Position numbers and translations under genes: made by a program. DNA of 64,000 nt from Batillaria attramentaria (taxonomy: Eukaryota; Mollusca; Gastropoda; Batillariidae), in NCBI GenBank assembly GCA_018292915.2, contig JACVVK020000486.1:234501-298500 (forward strand). The letters run 5' to 3'. This document shows, one piece after another, positions 23,411 to 34,467 of the stretch (within the stretch, counting starts at the first letter, position 1; each line of letters begins with the position of its first letter). The notes below the pieces were generated by a model. That model ran no database searches. It was given only the letters and a program-made list of their open reading frames with translations, and had not been told where the DNA came from.

Positions 23411-25052
23411 TTAGCTGGGTACACTTCCCGATGGACCTGGTCCTGATTCACTGCCTGACGGACCTCCACTGGGACCTGAAACGGCAAGAAAAAAAAGTAA
23501 GTAACCTTCTTCTGCATACATGTGTATACACCTGTACTAATAATTCTGCAAAATGAAACCAGTCACATTCACAGTTACTTACCTACCTTTACCTTCAAGA
23601 AAGTGAGTAGAGTATCCTCATTGTCTGTTCTTGTTGGATTTTGTAATATGGACCCAGGGTTTATTTTTTCGACGCGCCTTGTGCTAATTGCCGCAAAATG
23701 GGCGATGATGACGCATTGATTCGCGGCTACGTGCGTCGGTGGGCGCATAGAAATCACGGCGGCCGATGCTTTTTCATCTCTCAATTAAAAAGAAACATTT
23801 TTCGACCGTTCCAGCTTTACATTTGATAAAAATAGGCCTAGAGTCGAATATTAAATCTAAACTGAAAGTCACGATAGCCACGGCAGTGTTTCGTGAACCT
23901 GCGCGCAAAGGGAGAGTACTCTCTTTTCCTTGCATCAGCTTACCAAAAGTCGCTTTAACCAGTCGGAAATAATCTGTTTTACAACTGATCGCCAAAACTG
24001 TATAAGAAGATCACATGATAAAATAACTAGAAAGGCAGAAGCCTCCACGGCTCCCTTGTGACACAGGTCAAGGTCATTCACAAGAGTATGTATGTAACGC
24101 TCTTATCACTATCCATTATCATGCCAAGTAAAGTGTCTCTGGCGCTCTGAGTCCTTGGCAATATTACAATTTTCCCCGAAACAGTTTGTATGGCCTTGAC
24201 CTTTGGTCAAGGTCATTCAAATGAGATCTCATCAATGTCTATTATCATGCCAAGTTCGATGCCTCTAGTATTTGTAGTTCCCCCGAAAACAGTTATGTTA
24301 AAATTCATAACAGACAGCTTTAATGACCTTGACCTTCAGTCAAGGTCATTCAGAAAGGTAGGTCTCATTGCTGTCTATCATCATGCCTCTTTTGGTGCCA
24401 CTACTGTTAGTTGTTATGGACAAAATGCCAAGGTTAAAGTTTCCAAAAAAAAGGCTTGCATGGCCTTGACCTTGACTAAAAGTCACTGAACACAGGTATG
24501 TCTGTAAAGGTGCTGCCAATGACAATCATCACACAGTTTGAGGCTTCTGATCCTTCTAGATTCTGAGAAAATGCAAACGTAAAATTTCCCAACAGACTGT
24601 TTTAATGACCTTGACCTTGAGTCAAGGTCATTTAAGACGGTATGTGTGCATAGGTCTTATCACTGTCTATCAGCACGCCAGGTTTGGCACCTCTGCTGTT
24701 TGTTGTTTCTGAGAAAATGCCAATGTTAAGGTTTCACAAAAATAGCTTGTACGGCCTTGACCTTGACACAAGGCCACTGAACACATGTATATCTGTAAAG
24801 TTCTTATGGATGTCTATCATCATACAAAGTCTAAAACCTCTGGTGTTTGTAGATTACGAGAAAATGCCAATGTAAAATTTTCAAACAGAGAGCTTTAGTG
24901 ACCTTGACCTTGAGTCAAGGTCATTCAAAATGATATGTTTTGAAAGGTCTTGCGGTTGTCTATCAGCATGCCAAGTTTGGTGTCCCTGCTGTTTGTAGAT
25001 TCTGAGAAAATGACCACGTTAAAGTTTTCTGGACACACACACACACACACAC

Positions 25053-25084
<32 letters not shown>

Positions 25085-26304
25085 GGGTTAAAACATAGAC
25101 TCCCACTGTTACACAAGGGAGCCAAAAAAAGGCTTAAATTTTGCCAGCTGCTTATTTTCTTTGGCCCATAAGTTTAAAAATTGGCCCATTGTTTTTCTGC
25201 ATGAGGGGCCAATTGGCCCATTGGCATGTTTGGACTGAATGAACCCTGTGGACCTACTGAACTTAGAGTCTGACGATCAAGCAATTTAGCCACCTGACTC
25301 ACCCTCTGTAAGTGTAAGTCTGTGTGTGTGTGTGTGTGTGTCACTGTGTGTGGTTGCTTGAGGGTTTGCAGACCAAACTAAACACACAGCACCTATGGAA
25401 TTCAGAATGAGCACAACACAAACCTGCACCACCATGGTCGTGGTTATGATCATGATTGTGTTGGTGGCCTCCGCCATGGCGATAACATTTCTTCTTGTGG
25501 CCGTGACAACTGTCTGTCTCGTCATCATCCTCTGAAGATGACGACTCTCCAAACACCTTTGGTTTCTCGTAAATACAACAACCTTGGGAAACAAAAAGGT
25601 AAAATTTTAACCTGGCGCACTATGATTGAATGATTTCTTGTTGCTCAGATCTGAAGTTTTAATTACTGACAAGCCAGGCATAAAAAGAGTTAGTGGACCT
25701 GCAAAGTACTTTTATCATTTTATTCGCACAGCTCATAAAGACTCATCTGCACAGCCTGTGGCTGTTTCTCTCCTCCCTGCAGTGTTTTCGTAAGACTATA
25801 AATTCAGTACTTATATCCCACTTCAACGCTTTAAATCCAAGTGTTGCGCTTATGATATACCCAACGCAAACAAACGGGGTCAGCCAGCCGTAGTCCATGC
25901 ATGCATGCAAGTAATCCAGTTTTATCAATTATCATATATATACATGAATGGTTAAGCACTTTCTTTCCTGTTCTAGTAATTTCCAAATGAAACCACAAAA
26001 TAACATGACAAACACACATTTTGATTTTTTCTTGCCCATGTTTTCATTGTCCACCGTCTCGGTAGACCACACGACCTTCTTGTCAGACTTGGGTTTTTTC
26101 AGCTTCAGACGCAGGGTAGGGCTTTGCTGAAAAAAACAACAACAAAACAAACCAGAAAGAATTGATGCAGTATGGTCTAGTGCTATCAGAACACACACCT
26201 CTAGAGACTAGTGTTCGCTATCAAACCATCTAGCATCACTTTCAATTCAATTCAATTCAATATAACTTTCTTGTCTGTCGATGGCAGAAAATTTTCTTCT
26301 GGCT

Positions 26305-26335
<31 letters not shown>

Positions 26336-29300
26336 ACACACACACACAGACACACACACACACCCCTACATTAATTTATCTAGACATATAAATCCATATA
26401 TATATATTAAACACAGATCCTAAAGTAATGTGTGATGTCCAAGTCTAATACTATGCTACTAAACTAAGAAATCTAAACTAAAAGATGGCAAGGGCATAGC
26501 GGACATGACACAGCTGAGGAGTAAGCACAGTTATGAAAATCTCAACAAATAAAATCTATACATACTGGGGACGGGCAGTAAACACAGTCATGAGTTTAAA
26601 ATAGATACTGCTGAGGGAATGAAAGATTTCTTAAACAAATTTTTCCTCGCTCTCGGTACTCTGTAGCGGCGCCCAGACGGTAGTTCTTGGAACTGATCAT
26701 GGAGGGGGTGGGTGGGGTCGTTGACAATTGTAGTGGCCTTCCTCCTGACAGCCTTTATATAAAGATCATCTAGAGAGTACTGACCCAGGCCAACTATCTT
26801 TCCTGCCACTCTGACTATACGACTTACTTACTTACTTAGGCCCCTGGCTCCACGTGGAGCATAGGCCATCGACAACCCTTCGCCATCGCACTCTGTTCTG
26901 GGCTATTCTTGCCACTCCAGTCCAGTTGGTCCCCTGCTTATATAACTCTGCCTCAGTGTCCCGCCTCCAGCTGTTGCGAGGCCGGCCTCTCTTCCTTTTC
27001 CCCTGCGGGTTCCATGTCAGGGCTTGGCGTGTGGTGCTGGATGCTGGCTTCCTGAGGGTGTGTCCAATCCAGCCCCACTTCCTCCGCAGGATCTGCTTGG
27101 CCGCTGGTTCCTGCCCTGCTCGCTCCCACAGCTCTTCGTTCCGGATCTTCTCTGGCCATCGGATGTTGAAGATGCGCCTCAGACAGGTGTTGAGAAATGT
27201 CTGGATCTTCTGCTGCATCGTCTTCGTTGTCCTCCATGTTTCGCATCCGTAAAGCAGAACTGACTTCACGTTGGAGTTATAGATGCGAAGTTTGGTTCTT
27301 ATGCTGACAACTTTGGATGCCCAGATGTTCTTCAGCATGACCATTGCTGCTCTTGCCTTGCCGATTCTGGCTGTGACGTCTCGGTCTGTGCCTCCCTGTC
27401 CATCAACCACACTCCCCAGGTAGACAAAGGACTCTACCTCCCTGATGGGCTCTCCACCGACTGTGACTGGTGTGCTGGCAGTGGTGTTGATCTTCATCAG
27501 CTCGGTTTTCCTCCTGTTGATCTTGAGCCCTGTTCCGGCTGATGTGGCTTCCAGGCATATAGTCTTGTCCTGCATCTGGCTGTGGCTGTGAGACAGGAGC
27601 GCCAGGTCGTCCGCAAAGTCGAGGTCATCCAGCTGCGCCCAGAGTGTCCACTGTATCCCGTTTTTCCTGCCTGTTGTGGTGGTCTTCATGATCCAGTCGA
27701 TGACCAGGAGGAAGAGGAACGGGGACAACAGGCATCCCTGGCGGACTCCGGTCTTCACCTCGAAGCTTTCTGACAACTGGCCAGCATGGGCAATCCTGCA
27801 GCTCATGTCTTTGTAGGTGCACTGGATCAGGGAGATGATCTTCCCGGGAACTCCATAGTGCCTTAGCAGCTTCCACAGCGCCTCTCTGTCTACACTGTCG
27901 AAGGCCTTCTCATAGTCTATGAAGTTGATGTAGAGGGGGGAGTTCCACTCCAGTGACTGCTCAACAATGATGCGTAGGCTGGCGATCTGGTCAGCGCAGG
28001 ACCTGTTCCTGCGAAAGCCCGCCTGCTGGTCTCGGAGCATAGGGTCGACTGCCTCCCTCATCCTCTCCAGTAGAATTCTGTTGAGAACCTTGCCTGGCAC
28101 TGACAGGAGCATGATCCCTCGGTAGTTGCTGCAGTCCCTGAGGTCCCCTTTCTTTGGCAGCTTGATGACGATCCCTTCTTTCCACTGGGCTGGCACCTCT
28201 TCCTTCTCCCAGATCTTGCTGAATAGGCTGTGCAGCATGTTGACGGCTGTCTCTGTGTCTGCTTTGATGGCTTCTGCTGGTATCTCGTCTGGCCCTGCAG
28301 CTTTCCCATTTCTCAGTGTCATGATGGCTTTCCTGATCTCCGCCTTAGAGGGCTTGTCGCAGTTGATGGGTAGTTCTGTCTCAGCTGGCGGGATGTCTGG
28401 TGGTGTTTCAGGGATGGGGCGATTTAACAGCTCCCTGAAGTGTTCTGCCCATCGCTTCAGCTGTTCCTCAGTTGTTGTCAGTGGGTGCCCGTTCTTGTCC
28501 TTCACTGGTTTGTCTGTCTGCTGAAACTTGCCCGCGAGCTTCTTGGTCACCTGGTACAGGTCTTTTAGGTTCCCTTGTCCGGCTGCTTCCTCTGCTTGAT
28601 TGGCCAGGTTGTCGATGTAGTCCCTCTTGTCCTTTCTGGTGCTCCTCTTCACTTCTCTGTCAGCTGCTGTGTATTCTTCCTGTGCCTTTGCCTTAGCTCT
28701 TCTTGTTCGGCTCGTGTTCAGTGCAGTTTTCTTCTTTTTCCGAACTTCCAGCTTCTGGATGGTATCAGCAGAGATCCATTCCTTGTGTTGGGTCTTTCTC
28801 TTGCCAAGGACCTCTTCGCATGTGTCGTGCCAGAGTTTCTTGCTGTGTTCCCATTGTGTCTCGATATCCATTCCACTGTCTTCTATCAGGTCTTGCAGTG
28901 GCTGGAACCTGTTGGAAAGGCTGATCCGGAATGCTGCTTGTGTCTCTGTGTTCCTGAGTAGGCCAACGTTGTACCTGGTCCGTGTGTTGTTGGCGTTGGT
29001 GTGTCTCTTAAGCCGAAGTCTCAGTGTTGTAGCAAGAAGGTGGTGGTCTGATGATACATCGGCACCCCTCATCACGCGCACATCTCGCCACGATCTCCTG
29101 AACTTCCGGCTGATGCAGATGTGATCAATCTGGTTCTCCGTGACATGGTCCGGCGATCTCCATGTGGCCTTGTGGATGCGCTTGTGTGGGAAGATGCTGC
29201 CTCCTATCACTAGCTGGTTCAGGGCACAGAAGTCTGCAAAGCGCTCGCCATTTTCGTTCATCTGTCCCAGTCCGTGTGTTCCCATGGTGTTCTCATAGCC

Positions 29301-30400
29301 TGTGTTGTCTGATCCAATCTTGGCGTTGAAGTCTCCCATCAGTATGGTCATGTCCTTGGCTCCTCCTCTATCTATCACTGTCTGTAGTTGTTGGTAGAAG
29401 TCGTCTTTTTTCTCCTCTTCCGCATCATTGGTGGGAGCGTAGCACTGGATGATGTTTAGCTTGATGTCTTTCTTCTTGGTGATGAATTTGGCTGTGATGA
29501 TGCGGGAGTTGACAGGTTCCCAGCCGATGAGTGCCCGCTGTGCCTCCGGTGCCAGCATCAGGGCCACGCCCTCAGTGTGGGGGGCTCCATCCTCTGTGTG
29601 TCCCGAGTACAGCAATTGCTCTCCCGATGAAAATCTCAGCTGTCCTGTCTGTAGCCACCTTGTCTCACTCAGTCCCAGTACTCCTATCTTGTAGTTCTTC
29701 ATCTCTCTTGCTACTTGTATGGTCCTTCCTACTTCATACATTGTCCTGATGTTCCATGTGGCTACTCTCGTCATTGTCCTGGGTGTTAGAAGGGGGGTCG
29801 GCCTTGCAGCTTCCTTTCGGCTTTCACTGCAATGCGTCATAGGTCTCCGGGATGGAGACCCTTCCTTGCCCAGGTGAATGTTTTGGTTTGTTGCTGTCGA
29901 TGCTTCTGTAACGTTATGTTTTTTACAGGTAGGGCTGTTAACCCTACGCAAACCCGTTTAGCCTCTTGGAGAGGTGGTCCACATTCGTCTGACCTCTACC
30001 CTTCGACCTGTCCAGCTTGGGTGACCCTGCCAGGAGCACGTGCTCCCGCTGGCGTAGCTCTCTGGGTCATTGAGGTACACAAGCCACTACCCCACGACAA
30101 GGGTTGGACCATGTAGGGGCAGCATTGTGCACTGCAGTATTTTCACACTTAGAGTGGAATTAAAATTGCTGATGAGGTACACTGGTTTCTATGTATTTAC
30201 AGGAGTCTTCATGTTGACTTTCAGTGAGTTGGGGGGGGGGGGGGAGGGAGGAACATCACTATCAGAGTTTTATGGTTTCTACTGGAACGAATCATAAAAT
30301 GGAAACAGTATTACTGACGACTTACTGGGGCTTCTTCCTCAACTGTGATAGTTTCAGTAACTGTGACTTCGCTGGTCGCCAGGTTTGTACCCTCTGCCAT
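23411..30400 (-). CDS. PPP1R11: Protein phosphatase 1 inhibitor-3 / PPP1R11, complete four-exon gene
   Basis: Four coding exons on the minus strand: 30326-30400, 26018-26126, 25424-25582 and 23411-23475 (408 nt, 135 aa plus TAA). All junctions are GT/AG and the phases agree. The protein begins MAEGTNLATSEVTVTETITV and continues TLRLKLKKPKSDKKVVWS and ETVDNENMG, then KSKCCCIYEKPKVFGESSSS. These are the PP1-binding region (KVVW fits the RVxF-type motif) and the cysteine-rich segment of the family. A His-rich stretch (HQHNHDHNHDHGG) and a Gly/Pro/Ser C-terminus follow. The vertebrate protein inhibits PP1 and has been reported as an E3 ligase for TLR2. Intron 1 (4.2 kb) contains the RTE LINE 26822-30120 and an older LINE tail. 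Intron 3 contains the TIR/half-site element 24049-25123. The gene starts head-to-head with the first TNFR-like gene. The donor after exon 2 (AAAT|GTGTGT) was chosen because it restores the conserved CCCIYEKP. Confidence 0.95.
24049..25123. mobile_element. TIR element containing a tandem array of TCAAGGTCA half-sites
   Basis: Ends GGCTCCCTTGTG (24049-24060) and CACAAGGGAGCC (25112-25123) are perfect inverted repeats. Inside are about seven units of 133-147 bp; the T(G/T)(A/G)CCTTGACC core recurs near 24191, 24324, 24461, 24606, 24752 and 24899, alternating two unit types. Several cores are palindromic (TTGAGTCAAGGTCA). A CA/CAGA microsatellite closes the array. It lies in PPP1R11 intron 3. Confidence 0.8.
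26309..26365. repeat. CA microsatellite in PPP1R11 intron 1
   Basis: (CA)n interrupted by three CAGA units; preceded at 26240-26262 by a (TTCAA)n run. Confidence 0.93.
26588..26810 (-). mobile_element. C-terminal remnant of a CR1/Jockey-type LINE reverse transcriptase
   Basis: The minus strand reads KATTIVNDPTHPLHDQF, ELPSGRRYRVPRARKN and FKKSFIPSAVSILNS, the usual end of CR1-group ORF2 proteins. It is truncated on the 5' side exactly next to the RTE insertion at 26822, so the younger RTE probably inserted at or into it. Confidence 0.75.
26832..29951 (-). mobile_element. RTE-type non-LTR retrotransposon, full-length ORF (endonuclease-reverse transcriptase)
   Basis: One uninterrupted 1039-aa ORF. 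An apurinic-type endonuclease fills about 62-306: ATWNIR (N67), LSETRW (E96), MGDFNAK (D207, N209), NQIDHI (D276) and SDHHL (D302, H303). The reverse transcriptase is at about 535-800: NGKAAGPDEIPAEA, NYRGIMLLSVPGK, DQQAGFR, FIDYEKAFDSVDR, TGVRQGCLLSPFLF and the catalytic FADD at 779-782. A C-terminal region (WIGHTLRKP, GKRKRGRPRNSWRR) follows. This is the CFDP2-like/RTE style. On the minus strand the element ends in a TAAG repeat (26822-26838), typical of RTE. It sits in PPP1R11 intron 1, antisense to nothing essential and parallel to the gene. Absence of stops and near-identity to the copy at 60670 suggest recent activity. The 5' boundary is near 30120; I found no clear target duplication. 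Confidence 0.93.
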
Positions 30401-30470
30401 CTCTGCTCTCAGTAGCGTGTCGGGCGAAATCGACTCTCGAACAGCACTAGGACGCCATTTTCTCTGTGTC
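30401..30470. promoter_or_regulatory. Probable bidirectional promoter between PPP1R11 and TNFR-like paralogue 1
   Basis: The PPP1R11 ATG is at 30400 on the minus strand, and a candidate plus-strand first exon ends at 30577. The intervening DNA is the only CpG-containing, repeat-free stretch here and has no TATA box. Divergent transcription from a shared promoter is inferred from geometry alone. Confidence 0.4.
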
Positions 30471-30577
30471 CTATGGAGTAGCTTCCCTTGGAGGAAGCGA
30501 GGAGAGGCGATCGCATGGTGAACTCGAACTTTCTGCTGAGAACTTCTTGCGGTTGCCCCAGCTTATGGCGCGACATT
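30430..30577 (+). other. Predicted non-coding first exon of paralogue 1
   Basis: A CpG-containing stretch ends at a consensus donor, CATT|GTAAGT (exon end 30577), and faces the PPP1R11 start. Splicing to the acceptor at 31327 gives a 5' leader with a uORF (ATG at 30515) that reads 21 codons to the donor and 9 more after it. Its TGA (31355-31357) overlaps the main ATG (31357-31359). The 5' end of the exon is a guess; the donor is seen directly. Confidence 0.45.
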
Positions 30578-31356
30578 GTAAGTTAGGACACGTTTGTTGT
30601 CATCTACAGATAAACGTTAAATCATTCGATCGTTCTTGTGAAGATTATTGGAGACGAGCGGTCCTGACTGTTGGGTGGTGTTACTTTAGTTTTGCACGTA
30701 GACAATTTGTAAAGCTCTGTTTGTAAAACTGGAAAGATTTAAGAATTTTCTATCTTTGCAGGATATGGACAGATGAACTTAGAGACTGAGCGTGTAATTT
30801 TACCAGTACAAGTTTTACAATGCACCTGGTAAGAACTAAGATCATATAATGATATTACCAAGAAACAAGCAGACTGATATCTTTCAGTTCATGTCAGGTA
30901 GAGATCAATTTAAATGCCGGTATGAATGTTTCAGCATGTTTTGATATACGTACGGCTTGAATTATCAGAATGGATTAGGTCATGTGTCTGTAAGCTCAGG
31001 TCCCTCATTGGGGTTGGCATGCGGTTTCCTTTCTAATTCTAGAATTTCTACTCATGTACTCTATCAGGTTAGGTAAGCAAACTTGCATGTGGCAGCTATC
31101 ATATATATATGTAGTACTATGTATAGATCTATGTTGTGTTCATGGACAGCTCAGTTCTCAAAGGATTAAGCTTAAGCTAATGACACTTAGACAAACATGA
31201 AACTGACGTGAATTGATTGAGACACAACAGTGAGTCTTTAAAAAAAAACAAAAAAAAAAACCCTGCACTAGTGTGACAAAACAGTCTGATCATCATTTGC
31301 TTGATGGTTTTAATTGTTTTGCTGCAGATTGCTGATCAAGATGTAGACCTACCCTG

Positions 31357-32916
31357 ATGGAACGTGGACTGTCCCGAGACAGGGGACTGAAGCAGCGTTA
31401 CGGTGTCGAGTGGAAGTCGGGCCAGTGTAGTGACAAAGACAGGATTCATCAGCTTCATTCCAGAGACGTTTTCCAGGCCAGGTGTAAAGTCTGTGAACAG
31501 GACAGTATAGAAGGAGTGCTTAAACTCTACGGAGATACTGAATTAGGGTTACCTGTAGTGCACACTGAGGTGTCGCTTTCTGAAGTTGATATACAGGCAA
31601 AACTTGATGTTGATATCAGAGAAAGAGTGGACGTTGACATCAGAGATAAAGATTTAGGTCTAAAGAATATCTGGGTAGCATCAGATTTGGGCTGGGAGAT
31701 CAGAAGGGATTCCCCTGCTGCACAAATGCGTGGTGTCACTGTGAGGCATACAGTGGATAATCATGGAAAAGCCCCTGTCCCTGAAGTTGGCCTGACAAAC
31801 ATGCATTCTCTTGATGAGAAAGTTCAAAGGGGAGCCAGCATGCCGAAGGGAGGATGCAGTCACTTGCGTCCGAGTCTGAGAGTGAAACTCAAAAAAAGGC
31901 ATGTCATCAGCCTTGTCCTGCTGGCTATGCTTACGTCATACTCCACAGCAAATCCCGCCTACAATAGCACATCACAGCAGCTTCCTGAGGAATGCTGGGA
32001 CAGTATCAAAAGACTGCAAGAATGTCCACACCCTGATACTTCTTTTGATCGTCCATGGACAGACATGAACAGGAAATGCTGTGCTGGATTCCCTGGCACC
32101 CTGCTTCATTGTCAGCAGGAAACTTCTCCTGAGGGCTTTGTGCTCTGGATTTTTCCGGCTTGTTTGGAGGAGGTGATCACAAGCAATGGAACTTCAGTTA
32201 AGCTCGACGTTGGGGTTGATGGTGGCCCAGCCTTGACAATCTTCAACTGTTCAGGAAAGTGGGACGACGAAGACAGGCGCTCTTCTCAGATAAGAGAAGC
32301 TGATTGTGGTCATGCGTACTCCAAAATTGACTGCGCTGAGGAAAAGGGCTGGCTGAAGTTGTGCGATGGTGGAGGCCGTAATGACGATCGGTGCATATGT
32401 GCACCAGAGTATGAGCCTGAAGGACTGTCCCGGAAGAACCTTCATGAGAACTGCATCAAAGGCTTCAATGAGCATAGCAATCCCAGTTGTTTTTGCAAGC
32501 ATAAGCCATGCCCTCCGGGTCAGATGCGAAACATCACTATCCTCAAGGGTTTGACCTGTGATGATTTTGACTTGTGGCCAGCACCAAACTACACATGTAT
32601 TCCAATCCCCACCACTGCAGTGAAACCTGATGACAACAGTCCAACGTCTGAAAACCCTAGGGAAAATGACAACAGAGCAGGGAATGGTGGCAATGATGTT
32701 GATGGAGACGGAGGGGAGAAGTCTGATGAGGGAGGAGAGGTTCAGGTTTGGAAGCCAGTAGTGACCGTTCTCATTGTTGGAGTTTGTGTTGTAACTTTGG
32801 TGGTACTGGTGTGCAATTTTAAGAGAATAAAATCTTGCTTTTCAGACAGTAGAGAAAGTTCACCTGCTTTGGCTGCTGATGCAGCTCGTTCAGATCAAGT
32901 ACTTCTTCCTGTATAA
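31357..32916 (+). CDS. TNFR-like cysteine-rich type I membrane protein, paralogue 1
   Basis: A 519-aa open frame in one exon; the exon's acceptor is the CAG ending at 31327. Residues 1-180 are hydrophilic, with a DVDIR-type repeat at 77-98. A hydrophobic segment lies at about 182-199 (signal peptide or anchor). The cysteine-rich ectodomain spans 212-416: C213, CP at 223, CC at 241-242, HCQ at 251, C269, then CICAPEYEP at 346 and SCFCKHKPCPPG at 378. An acidic Gly/Asp stalk (417-464) leads to a transmembrane helix (about 467-487) and a 30-residue tail ending LLPV. N-glycosylation sequons are at N203, N277, N297, N392 and N411. The cysteine spacing of the second half resembles TNF-receptor CRDs; this is pattern recognition, not a database hit. 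No death domain or clear TRAF motif is seen. Met162 just before the hydrophobic segment is an alternative start. The ORF is surely real; its family name is inferred. Confidence 0.72.
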   Translation: MERGLSRDRGLKQRYGVEWKSGQCSDKDRIHQLHSRDVFQARCKVCEQDSIEGVLKLYGDTELGLPVVHTEVSLSEVDIQAKLDVDIRERVDVDIRDKDLGLKNIWVASDLGWEIRRDSPAAQMRGVTVRHTVDNHGKAPVPEVGLTNMHSLDEKVQRGASMPKGGCSHLRPSLRVKLKKRHVISLVLLAMLTSYSTANPAYNSTSQQLPEECWDSIKRLQECPHPDTSFDRPWTDMNRKCCAGFPGTLLHCQQETSPEGFVLWIFPACLEEVITSNGTSVKLDVGVDGGPALTIFNCSGKWDDEDRRSSQIREADCGHAYSKIDCAEEKGWLKLCDGGGRNDDRCICAPEYEPEGLSRKNLHENCIKGFNEHSNPSCFCKHKPCPPGQMRNITILKGLTCDDFDLWPAPNYTCIPIPTTAVKPDDNSPTSENPRENDNRAGNGGNDVDGDGGEKSDEGGEVQVWKPVVTVLIVGVCVVTLVVLVCNFKRIKSCFSDSRESSPALAADAARSDQVLLPV

Positions 32917-34467
32917 GGTTATTCCCTTTCTTCAGCTACATGCCGACACTCGCTTGTAATGGGACGAGAAAAATTCATGATATTCATAGGCTCCAATGCT
33001 ATGCTTTTGTGTGTGTGTGTGTTTTAACACTACTAGTAATGATCGGTGTACAACACAAGTGTGTTTGACCCCTTATTCTTGCCGTTCAAATTGCCAGGAT
33101 TGGAGGCATATTTAATGCTCTTTCCTTCTCCCCCCCCCCCCCCCACCTCAACCCCATCGACTACAATACATTTGTGCATACATGTAGCATATTTTTCTGT
33201 GTTTGGTGACTTCTAGGTGCAGTTGAATTGCTGATTGTGCCCCTAATGAACCAGATCTATCTATTGTGCCCTCACCAAGCTTTAGCTTTAGCTTCTGCTT
33301 GTTTTCTGTTGCAAGTTTTGGCTGTTTTGTGTGCCAGTCTTTTACTTTGTACAGAACTTTGTAAATCTTTTGTGCATGTGTTTGTAGTTGCACTTCTTTA
33401 TATTTTGACTTTTTCAGTGGTGAAATTATAGTAGTATTCATTGTGAGACGTGTCAGTAAGATTTAATTTGGGGACACCTAGTTGGTGTGTGGTCTTCGCA
33501 GGTGAGGAGCTTAATTCACACATATATATATGTTGAACATGTGTCATTGTGTCGCCGTTGTCCCTTGCCAGAGCTTGATTGTGCTGTATTATATAAAAAG
33601 TAGAAGAATTTTTACTTCTAGAAGTGGTATGGGGGCACTACTGACACTGTGCTGAGTTAGGTTATTGTCATGAACACACAGTGTTTCCTTTCAGCTCTAT
33701 ACAAATACAAATTTATGTGTTGCTGTGAAGAGAAATGAGTGATTTTTTAACAATCACAGATTATGATATGCATGTCAGTTTGTTCATGTGTTGCATAATC
33801 ATAGTTATTGTGGTACGTGTCTTCTCGCTTGCTCAGAGGTGTTGCATTAACTTGTTAGGTTTTTGTTGTTGTTGTTGTTGTTTTTTTCAGTCTATTACAG
33901 TGTCTATGCATGTTTTGTTTATCTGTTTCACATAATCATAGTTGTTATTCTATTTTTATTTCTTTGAGATCAATGAAACCTCAAATTGTACACTTGAATC
34001 TGTGCACATGATAATCCTGCAGAAAGCTGTCAATTTTTGGCAGTCAGATCTTTCTCAATCAGGTCCAAATCCTCCCACCAGAGTTTTGGGATCTTATCCC
34101 AGTATACAGGACACCAGTATTTTGGGATGCCACTTAAAATGCACCTTTTTTTTTCTTCTTCTTCTTCTTTTTTTTTTTTTTCATTTTTGGAACCATCATT
34201 AGAATTGGCTGTTTAAAGAGTCATCACTCACACATGGGTTTCGGCCTAGTGGGCATGGTGTAGAGTATATAGACCTTGAGGTGCAGGTTGAAGTCCATAG
34301 TGGGCTGGAATTGGATTAGATTTTCTCTAATGAAATTGAGTCGTCATTTTGGCTAGCAGATCAACATGTTTACAGAGCCTGTCTTGCCTCTGTGTACACA
34401 CACACTCACTAATATCAAGTGCACACATTGAAGCTCCCATTTCCTGTAGGAAGGGCTACATATCAAT
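32917..34467. other. 3' flank of paralogue 1
   Basis: No gene seen. Contains a C run (33130-33144), GTT runs and T-rich tracts; the 3' UTR of paralogue 1 is expected here. Confidence 0.45.

Noticed and set aside
28472..29124. Plus-strand ORFs of 74-165 codons
   Set aside because: Antisense shadows of the RTE ORF; composition matches reverse-complement of coding sequence.
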